Assembly (NCBI GenBank): GCA_937900325.1
Contig: CALCEX010000072.1
Location: 1 to 11,125 of the forward strand
Direction: 5' to 3'
Source: an uncultured Clostridia bacterium
GTDB lineage: Bacteria; Bacillota; Clostridia; Christensenellales; CAG-138
Length of the DNA stretch: 11,125 nucleotides
Of this stretch, positions 5,674 through 11,125 are shown piece by piece. The translations under genes and the position numbers were made by a program. How positions within the stretch are numbered: the stretch's first letter is position 1; the number at the start of each line of letters is the position of its first letter. The notes beneath the pieces were generated by a model, which worked only from the letters and a program-made list of their open reading frames with translations, made no database searches and was not told the DNA's origin.

Positions 5674-6474
5674 TCAATCGTCCATCAGCGCAAGGCCGTA
5701 CTTATCGGCGATAGCCTTGAGGGAGCCGTCGGCGATCATCTCGTCCATAGCCTTATTTACGCTTTCCACAAGGTTGGAGCCCTTGCGGAAGCCTATTCCG
5801 TACTCCTCATATGCAAGCTCGATGCCGTCCACTATCTGAAGGTCTGAATAATCCGTGCCCTCGCCTACCATAGCCTTTGCCATCACATAATCCACCACCG
5901 CCGCGTCCGCAGTACCGGCCTTGACCTCAAGAAGCGCGTCAGCCATCTTTGATACGCCCACATAATTGCATTCCTTCAGCTCTTCGCAATCCGCTATGGC
6001 ACTCTCGCCGGAGGAGCCGGCCTCCGCGACTATATTCGCGCCGACAAGTGAAGCAAGGTCGGTATACTTGCCTGAGTTCTCGGCCTTTATGACCACCACC
6101 TGCATATTTTTGCAGTATGGCTTGCTGAAATCAATGCTCTCCTTCAGGTCGTCGCGGATAGTAAAGCCATTCCAGATGCAGTCTATATTCCTGGCCTTAA
6201 GCTCCACTTCCTTGGTGTTCCAGTCGATGACGGTAAACTCCGGAACGACGCCCAGCTTTTCGCAAACCGCCTCGGCAAACTCAGTATCAAAGCCTATGAG
6301 CTTACCGTTGTCGTCGTAATAATTCATGGGAGCATACTCGGTGATGCCTATCACAAGCGTACCCTTGTCCTTTACATAGCTTATGTCGTCATCTGCCGTC
6401 TCCTTTTTTGCGCAGCCGGCAAAAAGGCAGGCGACCATCAGCATTGCCATAACGAGCGCCGCAATCTTCTTCAT
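5674..6474 (-). CDS. Amino acid ABC transporter substrate-binding lipoprotein
   Basis: The 266-residue family 3 solute-binding protein captures the amino acid outside the membrane and hands it to the permease. The signal peptide MKKIAALVMAMLMVACLFAGC ends in a lipobox with C21 as the lipid anchor, followed by a charged linker. Typical segments are the start of lobe 1 (TLVIGITEYAPMNYY, 39-53), GFDTEFAEAV (61-70), IDFSKPY (114-120), and AAVVD with D195, the usual partner of the ligand amino group. The position that is Arg in many members (HisJ R77) appears to be L110 here. The ATG at 6474 was chosen over an earlier in-frame ATG at 6528. It begins the signal peptide, has AAGGAG 7 nt upstream, and lies downstream of the promoter; 6528 sits inside the -10 box. 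It is the first gene of the importer operon. Confidence 0.92.
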   Translation of the reverse strand: MKKIAALVMAMLMVACLFAGCAKKETADDDISYVKDKGTLVIGITEYAPMNYYDDNGKLIGFDTEFAEAVCEKLGVVPEFTVIDWNTKEVELKARNIDCIWNGFTIRDDLKESIDFSKPYCKNMQVVVIKAENSGKYTDLASLVGANIVAEAGSSGESAIADCEELKECNYVGVSKMADALLEVKAGTADAAVVDYVMAKAMVGEGTDYSDLQIVDGIELAYEEYGIGFRKGSNLVESVNKAMDEMIADGSLKAIADKYGLALMDD

Positions 6475-6526
6475 ATCTTTTCTCCTTTTTATATCTAAAA
6501 TATTTTTTACGTCCTCTTGCTTTATC

Positions 6527-6555
6527 ACTATATCACTTCGCTGTGGTAAAGTAAA
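6527..6555 (-). promoter_or_regulatory. Promoter of the amino acid importer operon, with A-tract upstream region
   Basis: On the minus strand the -35 is TTTACT (6555-6550) and the -10 is TATAGT (6532-6527), with a 17-bp spacer. Directly upstream, at about 6557-6585, are two A-rich tracts containing a 10-bp direct repeat, AAAAATAATC on the minus strand, at 19-bp spacing. These look like UP-element or curved DNA. The leader to the ATG is about 45 nt and shows no riboswitch or T-box. Confidence 0.8.
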
Positions 6556-6619
6556 GGATTATTTTTTTATTTCTCGATTATTTTTCGTTAAACATGGAAA
6601 AACCGATTCAAGTGATATA
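6529..6619. repeat. Inverted 10-bp repeat at two divergent promoters
   Basis: TATATCACTT at 6529-6538 and AAGTGATATA at 6610-6619 are exact inverted copies. Each overlaps or touches the -10 box of one of the two divergent promoters (importer on minus, DMT permease on plus). The TATA part is explained by the -10 boxes; the AAGTGA part is not. It could be a shared regulator half-site or chance in AT-rich DNA. Confidence 0.5.
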
Positions 6620-6623
6620 TAAT
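6618..6623 (+). promoter_or_regulatory. -10 element for the DMT permease gene
   Basis: TATAAT is perfect, but the hexamer 17 bp upstream (TGGAAA) is a poor -35, so activation or another element may be needed. The predicted transcript start near 6630 lies about 26 nt before the ATG at 6656. Confidence 0.55.
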
Positions 6624-6655
6624 TCAGTGTGTTTATAACTATGGAGGGCGAAAAT

Positions 6656-7528
6656 ATGGAACAACGCAAAAAGAACAACCTGGCCGACCTGCTTATGATA
6701 CACAGCGCCGTGCTGCTGTTCGGGCTGGCCGGCGTAATAAGCAGGGGCATAACCACCGGCTCCATGATGATAACCTTCGGACGGGTATTTTTCTCGTCCA
6801 TAACCCTTTATATACTTTGCAGGGCTACAAAAACCTCAATAAAGCTGAAATGCAGGGCCGATTTTATATGGCTGGTCATAACCGGAGCGGTGCTTGCTTT
6901 GCACTGGTTCAGCTTTATCGAGTCTGTCAGGGTAGCGAGCGTAGCTGTGGGCACCATAACCTTTTCGACCTTCCCCCTGTTCGTGACCTTTATAGAGCCC
7001 GTAATGTTCAGGGAAAAGCTGAGATTGAAAAGCGTCATATGCGCGATCGTCATGCTGATAGGCGTGTTCGTGCTGGTCCCCCTGGACGACCTTGCCGGTT
7101 TCTCGCCTGCGGGGCTTGCCTGGGGTATGCTTTCCGCATTGACCTATGCCCTGCTTTCCCTCATGAACCGCCGCTTCTCGGCCGTCTATCCCGGCAGCGT
7201 GGTATGCTTTTATGAGCAGTGCGCGGCAGCGGTCGTGCTTCTGCCATTTGTGGCCGTAATGTGTCCCGCCGTTACCGGCGCCGACATAGCGCTTATCGCT
7301 GTCCTGGGCGTGTTCTGTACCGCCCTCGCGCACTCCCTCTTTGTAAGCAGCCTGCGCCGGGTAAAGGTGCAGACCGCAGGCATAATCGCCGGTATGGAAT
7401 CGGTATACGGCATAATACTGGCGGCGCTGGTGCTTAAGATGCCGCCCACTGCAAGGGAGCTCATAGGCGGCGCGATAGTGCTGGGCGTTTCGCTGTATAC
7501 TACCGTTTCAGAAAACAGGGAGGCATAG
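6656..7528 (+). CDS. EamA/DMT-family transporter
   Basis: The 290-residue membrane protein has about ten hydrophobic segments in two homologous halves (about residues 12-140 and 148-285). This is the double EamA (DUF6) arrangement of drug/metabolite transporters, which export amino acids or other small metabolites. Typical are the first span LMIHSAVLLFGLAGVISRG, the end of span 3 to 4 with LHWFSFIESVRVASVAVGT, and the second-half VFCTALAHSLFVSSLRRV and GMESVYGIILAALVL. The ATG at 6656 was chosen because GGAGG lies 8 nt upstream. An upstream in-frame GTG (6629) and ATG (6641) have no such site. Substrate cannot be read from the sequence. It diverges from an amino acid importer, so an amino acid exporter is a guess. 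Its stop codon lies inside the terminator loop. Confidence 0.88.
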   Translation: MEQRKKNNLADLLMIHSAVLLFGLAGVISRGITTGSMMITFGRVFFSSITLYILCRATKTSIKLKCRADFIWLVITGAVLALHWFSFIESVRVASVAVGTITFSTFPLFVTFIEPVMFREKLRLKSVICAIVMLIGVFVLVPLDDLAGFSPAGLAWGMLSALTYALLSLMNRRFSAVYPGSVVCFYEQCAAAVVLLPFVAVMCPAVTGADIALIAVLGVFCTALAHSLFVSSLRRVKVQTAGIIAGMESVYGIILAALVLKMPPTARELIGGAIVLGVSLYTTVSENREA

Positions 7529-7540
7529 GCCTCCCTTTTT
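7517..7540 (+). terminator. Intrinsic terminator overlapping the DMT stop codon
   Basis: AGGGAGGC (7517-7524) and GCCTCCCT (7529-7536) form an 8-bp stem with loop ATAG, followed by a T run to 7540. The last codons of the DMT gene form the left arm and the TAG stop (7526-7528) sits in the loop. Confidence 0.88.
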
Positions 7541-7591
7541 ATCGAATCTTTAATTTTTTTTGAATACACTGCCGAAACCCGTGCCAGAACC

Positions 7592-7620
7592 TTACTTATG
7601 TGCTAATATTTGGATATATA
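7592..7620 (+). promoter_or_regulatory. Promoter of the PopT/L,D-transpeptidase unit
   Basis: TTACTT (7592-7597) and TATATA (7615-7620) are separated by 17 bp. The predicted transcript start is near 7627, upstream of the ATG at 7648 but downstream of the possible GTG start at 7600. It therefore favours the shorter protein. Confidence 0.55.
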
Positions 7621-7647
7621 CTGACGCAGAGGGGGGCGGTACGCTTT

Positions 7648-8451
7648 ATGCGCAGCCGGAACATAATACAAGCGGTGCTGGAAGGCGCCCTCATAGGCGC
7701 AGTTGGGCTGATACCCGGGGCGAGCGGCGGCATACTGGCCGTTGCTTTCGGCATATACCATGAGGCTCTGGAAGCCATAATCGGCCTGTTTTCCGATTTT
7801 AAAAAGAATTTCAGCTTTCTGTGGCCTTATGGCCTGGGCGTTGCAATTGGCACTTTCGGCTGCGCCTTCGCGCTGGAATGGCTGCTGAAGAACTGGAATA
7901 TGCCCTTCATGTATCTGCTCATAGGCATGGTGCTGGGCGGCGTTCCGTCTATCATAAAAGAAGCCGGCAAGCCCTTTTCCTTAAAATACGCCGTATGTTC
8001 GCTGCTTGGCGCCGCGCTCGTGGCGGCAATAGCCATACTGGACGGTAAGCTCACCGGCAGGAATCCCTGGGAATACAACTACCTTACGGCGGCTCTGGCC
8101 GGCGGGATAATATCCATAGGCATAGTTATCCCCGGCATAAGCACCTCATTCATACTGATGTTCATGGGCTTATACGAGCCGCTGCTCTCCTCCCTCACCA
8201 GGCTGGAAGTACCCTATCTCATATGTGCGGGATGCAGCGCGCTTGTCGTCGGCGCTTTGCTGATAGTTTTCGTGCGCAATATGTTCCGCAGGCATCCTGC
8301 CGGTGCAAATTATTGCGTATTGGGTTTTCTCGTAGGCACCACGGCGCTTATCTTTCCCGGATTCGCACCGTTTTTCACGGAATTGCTGTATCTCATGCTG
8401 GCCGCGGCGGGTTTCTTCCTTACCATAATGCTGAACAGGCGGGCAGCCTGA
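7648..8451 (+). CDS. popT: DUF368 (PopT-type) undecaprenyl-phosphate translocase
   Basis: The 267-residue polytopic membrane protein belongs to the DUF368 family. Members were shown in 2022 studies to return undecaprenyl phosphate, the lipid carrier for peptidoglycan and other wall polymers, across the membrane. The family motif GLIPGASGGILAVAFGIY (20-37) is followed in the second half by a related IPGISTSFILMFMGLY (161-176). This is the inverted-repeat style pair of re-entrant segments expected for the family. About eight hydrophobic stretches are visible. Start choice: ATG 7648 has a G-rich AGGGGGG about 11 nt upstream and gives the usual short N-terminus before the first motif. A GTG at 7600 would add 16 residues but lies within the promoter. 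It is followed after 48 bp, without terminator, by a secreted L,D-transpeptidase, suggesting a cell-wall unit. Confidence 0.85.
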   Translation: MRSRNIIQAVLEGALIGAVGLIPGASGGILAVAFGIYHEALEAIIGLFSDFKKNFSFLWPYGLGVAIGTFGCAFALEWLLKNWNMPFMYLLIGMVLGGVPSIIKEAGKPFSLKYAVCSLLGAALVAAIAILDGKLTGRNPWEYNYLTAALAGGIISIGIVIPGISTSFILMFMGLYEPLLSSLTRLEVPYLICAGCSALVVGALLIVFVRNMFRRHPAGANYCVLGFLVGTTALIFPGFAPFFTELLYLMLAAAGFFLTIMLNRRAA

Positions 8452-8499
8452 CAGTCCCGCTCAACATAAATACTTTGATCGGAGGATGATCTTACCATA

Positions 8500-9807
8500 A
8501 TGAAAAGACGATTGCTCTCATTTGCTCTATGCCTTGTAACGCTTCTTTCCCTAACGCCATCTGTGGCCAACGCCGAGGTTTTATCCGGCTTTACCAGCAA
8601 GGTGGATTACGATAATACCGATCCGAACAGGTACAGCATAGAGATAGACCTGGTAAATCAGATCATAACCGTATACGACCAGAGCGGCGGCACGGTGCTG
8701 CAAAGTCTCTGCACCACAGGCAGCAGGAAAACCCCTACCGGCAGCGGCAAGTTCCGTTTGGGCGACCTCAAGGAGCGCTTTGGCTACTTCGTGGCCTACG
8801 GCGAATACGCACAGTATTGGACCCAGGTAGTTCGTGGAGTATACATTCATTCCGTAATGTACAAGTCCAAAAAGCTTTCCTCCATGTCCAAATCAGCCTA
8901 CAATAACCTCGGCAGGAACGTTTCCCACGGCTGCGTCAGGGTGCTGCCCCACATCGCCCAGTGGATATACTACAACTGTCCCCCGGGAACCCTCTGCAGC
9001 ATAGTAAAAAACAGGGCGGAGGACCCCGGCCTTGTAAGCCGGCTCAAAAGCGCCATACCCGATTACAGCAGCTACCAGCAGCCCTCTGATTCTCATGACA
9101 CCCCTGCCGAGGTACCCGCTACCGTAAAGCTGAACGACGTTCCCGTCCGCTCCGGCTTCTCCAACAGCAAGGATAAGACCATAGCCAAGCTCAGCTACGG
9201 CGACCATGTAGAGCTTTTGCAGATAAGCGCCGAATGGTGCAAGGTACGCACCCCTTCAGGCAAGCTGGGCTATGTCAAGACCATGTATCTCGCCTGCGAC
9301 CCTGACAACGTGCGCACCATCCAGTCCTATGCCGCCACAGGCAAGACCTATGTCTATTCAAGCGCCAGCCGTTCCTCCAGCACCCTTGCCACCATACCCA
9401 AGGGCAAAACGGTGAACGTCACCGAACAGGCCGGCAGCGGCTGGCTGTACGGAAGCTATAACGGCGTATCCGGCTATATGCGCACAAAATACATAAAGCT
9501 CACCGATACGCTCCTATATCCCAACCCGGATGGCAGCTACCCCGACGGCACCGCAGCCGCCGCAGCCCAATCCCAGGCGCAGGCAGGCGCCGGTTCAGGA
9601 TCGGCATCCGCTCCTTCCTCCGGCGCGCGTATAAAGAATGGCATTATCGCCAATTTCCGCTCCGGCCCCGGCTCCGAATACGGCGTTATAGCCGAGCTGG
9701 AACCCGGTACCCCCGTAAAGATCCTCTCCGTAGCCGGAAACTGGTACTTCTGCGAAGTGAACGGCCTTCAGGGCTACCTGCACCCAAGCTGCATAGCGGG
9801 TTTTTAG
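8500..9807 (+). CDS. Secreted L,D-transpeptidase (YkuD) with three SH3-like domains
   Basis: This 435-residue exported protein has a signal peptide (MKRRLLSFALCLVTLLSLTP, likely cut after ANA at residue 25). A YkuD catalytic domain follows at about 45-172, with conserved H117 and the active-site motif SHGCVR (142-147, nucleophile C145). Three bacterial SH3-like repeats follow at about 206-268, 275-335 and 377-433. The last two are joined by an Ala/Gln/Gly/Ser linker (351-376). L,D-transpeptidases make 3-3 peptide cross-links in peptidoglycan or attach proteins to it; the SH3 repeats likely hold it to the wall. No transmembrane anchor is seen after the signal peptide. GGAGG lies 14 nt before the ATG, longer than usual, but no better in-frame start exists. 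It probably shares a transcript with popT and ends in a strong terminator. Confidence 0.9.
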   Translation: MKRRLLSFALCLVTLLSLTPSVANAEVLSGFTSKVDYDNTDPNRYSIEIDLVNQIITVYDQSGGTVLQSLCTTGSRKTPTGSGKFRLGDLKERFGYFVAYGEYAQYWTQVVRGVYIHSVMYKSKKLSSMSKSAYNNLGRNVSHGCVRVLPHIAQWIYYNCPPGTLCSIVKNRAEDPGLVSRLKSAIPDYSSYQQPSDSHDTPAEVPATVKLNDVPVRSGFSNSKDKTIAKLSYGDHVELLQISAEWCKVRTPSGKLGYVKTMYLACDPDNVRTIQSYAATGKTYVYSSASRSSSTLATIPKGKTVNVTEQAGSGWLYGSYNGVSGYMRTKYIKLTDTLLYPNPDGSYPDGTAAAAAQSQAQAGAGSGSASAPSSGARIKNGIIANFRSGPGSEYGVIAELEPGTPVKILSVAGNWYFCEVNGLQGYLHPSCIAGF

Positions 9808-9824
9808 ATCCGTTTCCCTTTTGA

Positions 9825-9851
9825 CCCGGCGTTTTTGCCGGGCCTTTTTTT
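9825..9851 (+). terminator. Intrinsic terminator of the L,D-transpeptidase gene
   Basis: CCCGGC (9825-9830) and GCCGGG (9837-9842) form a 6-bp stem with a GTTTTT loop, then CC and seven T (9845-9851). It starts 18 nt after the stop at 9805-9807. Confidence 0.88.
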
Positions 9852-9889
9852 ATTACTTTCGAGGACAGTTTTTTCCAACGCACTAATTT

Positions 9890-9904
9890 TAAACCTGAAG
9901 TTTT
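9890..9904. promoter_or_regulatory. Putative operator site 1 for the XRE-cupin regulator
   Basis: TAAACCTGAAGTTTT is an imperfect inverted repeat (TAAAC-N5-GTTTT). It matches the reverse complement of site 2 (9977-9991) at 13 of the first 14 positions. Its centre lies about 63 bp upstream of the predicted transcript start of the regulator gene. Confidence 0.5.
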
Positions 9905-9924
9905 ATATTACTTTACAAAAGCCA

Positions 9925-9953
9925 TTGACTTTTATGTCGAAAGGTGTTTTAAT
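9925..9953 (+). promoter_or_regulatory. Promoter of the XRE-cupin/potA operon
   Basis: TTGACT (9925-9930) and TTTAAT (9948-9953) have a 17-bp spacer and a predicted transcript start near 9960. The leader of about 65 nt carries operator site 2 and then AGGAGG (10011-10016), 8 nt before the ATG. Confidence 0.8.
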
Positions 9954-9976
9954 TGTACTCGGCTGTTTAGAATACC

Positions 9977-9991
9977 TAAACTCCAGGTTTA
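9977..9991. promoter_or_regulatory. Putative operator site 2 for the XRE-cupin regulator
   Basis: TAAACTCCAGGTTTA is an inverted repeat with perfect 5-bp arms and a 5-nt centre (TAAAC-N5-GTTTA). It is centred at about +24 of the promoter at 9925-9953. A third half-site, GTTTA at 9965-9969, lies next to it, so GTTTAG-N5-CTAAAC (9965-9981) is an overlapping hairpin-like repeat. It is probably where the regulator represses its own operon. Confidence 0.55.
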
Positions 9992-10024
9992 TTTACGCCG
10001 CGCATGTGCAAGGAGGCTCATCAA

Positions 10025-10567
10025 ATGGTAAACATCGGCGAAAAAATCAGGCGATACCGGCAGAAGCTCGGCCTCACCCAGGAGGAGCTGGCCGCCCGCA
10101 CAGAGCTTTCCAAGGGCTTTATATCCCAGCTTGAGCGGAATCTGACCTCGCCCTCCATTGTCACTCTTACCGACATACTTGAAGCGCTGGGTACGAACCT
10201 CTCGGAATTTTTTACCGAGGCAAGACCTGAAAAGGTAGTCTTCACCTCAGAGGATATGTTTGAAAAGGAAGATGCCGAGGCGGGCTATGTTGTGCGCTGG
10301 CTGGTGCCGAACGCCCAGAAGAACTGCCTTGAGCCTATTATGATAACCCTTGAATCCGGAGGCTCCACCTATGAGGAAAACCCCCACGAGGGCGAAGAAT
10401 TCGGATTTGTCCTGCACGGGAGCGTAATACTCCACCTTGGCGAGGAAAAATATCGTATACGCAAGGGCGACAGCTTCTGCTTCAAGCCCACCAGCGTACA
10501 CTGGATACAGAATACCGGCAGGACAGTGGCGCAGCTTATATGGGTAGCCACCCCTCCTTCCTTCTAA
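10025..10567 (+). CDS. XRE-family HTH regulator with C-terminal cupin domain, probable polyamine-responsive
   Basis: This 180-residue cytoplasmic DNA-binding protein has an XRE-type helix-turn-helix at residues 7-61 (IGEKIRRYRQKLGLTQEELA; recognition helix near SKGFISQLERN). A cupin domain follows at about 100-176, with HEGEEFGFVLHG (121-132) and GDSFCFKPTSVHW (148-160). This domain plan is shared with PuuR and many clostridial regulators encoded directly before potABCD, where the cupin is thought to sense a small ligand such as a polyamine. The start at 10025 has AGGAGG 8 nt upstream; an in-frame ATG at 10004 lies before that site and is rejected. It is followed after 23 bp by potA, so it likely controls the operon it heads through the inverted repeats around its promoter. 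Ligand identity is inferred from context only. Confidence 0.88.
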   Translation: MVNIGEKIRRYRQKLGLTQEELAARTELSKGFISQLERNLTSPSIVTLTDILEALGTNLSEFFTEARPEKVVFTSEDMFEKEDAEAGYVVRWLVPNAQKNCLEPIMITLESGGSTYEENPHEGEEFGFVLHGSVILHLGEEKYRIRKGDSFCFKPTSVHWIQNTGRTVAQLIWVATPPSF

Positions 10568-10590
10568 ATAATAAATCGAGGTAACCGCAA

Positions 10591-11125
10591 ATGAGCAAGC
10601 ATCTGATAGACCTGAAAGGCATAACCAAGACCTATGATGATACCGACGTATTAAAGGATATAAACCTCTACATACGCGACGGCGAGTTTCTTACCCTGCT
10701 CGGCCCCTCCGGCTGCGGCAAAACCACCATGCTGCGCCTTATAGCGGGCTTTACCCTGCCCGACAGCGGCCAGATACTGGTAGACGGCAAGGACATAAGC
10801 GGCGTTCCGCCCTACCGCCGCCAGGTAAATACGGTCTTTCAGAAATACGCCCTGTTTCCCCATCTGAACGTGTTCGACAATATAGCCTTCGGCCTTAAGA
10901 TACAGAAGCTGCCCAAGGATGAGATAGCGTCCCGCGTAAACGATATGATGGAGCTCGTGAACCTGGCGGGCTACGGCGGCAGGTACATCGACCAGCTTTC
11001 AGGCGGCCAGCAGCAGCGGGTGGCTATCGCCCGTGCGCTGGTAAACCGCCCCCGCGTGCTGCTCCTCGACGAACCCCTGGGCGCACTGGATCTAAAGCTC
11101 CGCAAGGGTATGCAGATAGAGCTCA
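10591..11125 (+). CDS. potA: Spermidine/putrescine ABC transporter ATP-binding protein, 5' part, cut by the window end
   Basis: 178 codons are visible; PotA proteins are usually about 350-380 residues, so the C-terminal regulatory part is outside the window. Motifs are Walker A GPSGCGKT (38-45), Q-loop with Q84 (TVFQKYALFPH), signature LSGGQ (136-140), Walker B VLLLDE (156-161) with catalytic E161, and the D-loop segment PLGALDLKLRKGMQIEL, typical of PotA. It powers polyamine uptake from the cytoplasmic face. GAGGT lies 8 nt before the ATG and the gene follows the XRE-cupin regulator by 23 bp. Eleven of its thirteen visible isoleucine codons are ATA. Another MalK/PotA-like importer ATPase is possible, but the regulator context favours polyamines. 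Confidence 0.88.
   Translation, partial: MSKHLIDLKGITKTYDDTDVLKDINLYIRDGEFLTLLGPSGCGKTTMLRLIAGFTLPDSGQILVDGKDISGVPPYRRQVNTVFQKYALFPHLNVFDNIAFGLKIQKLPKDEIASRVNDMMELVNLAGYGGRYIDQLSGGQQQRVAIARALVNRPRVLLLDEPLGALDLKLRKGMQIEL

Noticed and set aside
6475..6526. T-box or riboswitch in the leader of the amino acid importer operon
   Set aside because: The predicted leader is only about 45 nt, with no T-box motif, specifier stem or terminator/antiterminator pair.
7600..7647. GTG start adding 16 residues to the PopT protein
   Set aside because: It lies between the -35 and -10 of the best promoter and has no ribosome binding site. ATG 7648 fits the family N-terminus.
8419..8502. Exact 12-bp repeat CTTACCATAATG at 8419-8430 and 8491-8502
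   Set aside because: One copy is ordinary coding sequence. A 12-mer match in 11 kb is expected by chance, and there is no flanking similarity.
1..11125. Mobile element, CRISPR array, toxin-antitoxin or defence system
   Set aside because: No transposase, integrase, direct-repeat array, short overlapping toxin-like pair or nuclease/helicase cluster is visible. The Smr gene is alone and fits an importer operon.

Overview
The window looks like a chromosomal segment of a Gram-positive, probably spore-forming member of the Clostridia. The reasons are strong AGGAGG-type ribosome binding sites, AT-rich sigma-A-like promoters in otherwise fairly GC-rich DNA, a SleL/YaaH-type cortex hydrolase, an ATC-hydrolase family protein, a PopT (DUF368) protein, and an XRE-cupin regulator placed directly before potA. 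Isoleucine is mostly encoded by ATA, which is striking for this base composition. I see no rRNA, tRNA, CRISPR array, transposase or phage gene.

Layout, left to right. (1) 1-450: the start of a LacI-family regulator on the minus strand. It has a textbook promoter and a perfect palindromic operator, but its reading frame is broken just after the helix-turn-helix. (2) 514-2132, minus strand: a LysM-GH18 spore-type glycosidase with its own terminator, preceded by an unrecognised 122-residue protein. (3) 2227-3976, plus strand: a two-gene unit of a PfkB-family fructokinase and an ATC-hydrolase family protein. Its terminator lies inside the convergent Smr gene. (4) 3913-6555, minus strand: a polar amino acid ABC importer (binding lipoprotein, permease, ATPase) followed by a stand-alone Smr-domain protein. 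(5) 6610-7540, plus strand: an EamA/DMT permease divergent from the importer. (6) 7592-9851, plus strand: a PopT-type undecaprenyl-phosphate translocase followed by a secreted L,D-transpeptidase with three SH3-like domains. (7) 9890-11125, plus strand: an XRE-cupin regulator with probable operators around its promoter, then potA of a spermidine/putrescine importer, cut by the window end.

Most of the content is ordinary metabolic, transport and envelope housekeeping. I found no convincing previously undescribed multi-gene system. The points most worth a second look are the paired TAAAC-N5-GTTT(A/T) sites around the XRE-cupin promoter, the shared inverted 10-mer at the divergent importer/DMT promoters, the broken LacI gene with an intact promoter and operator, the PopT-L,D-transpeptidase pairing, the fructokinase-ATC hydrolase pairing, the terminator hidden in the Smr gene, and the unrecognised 122-residue protein.
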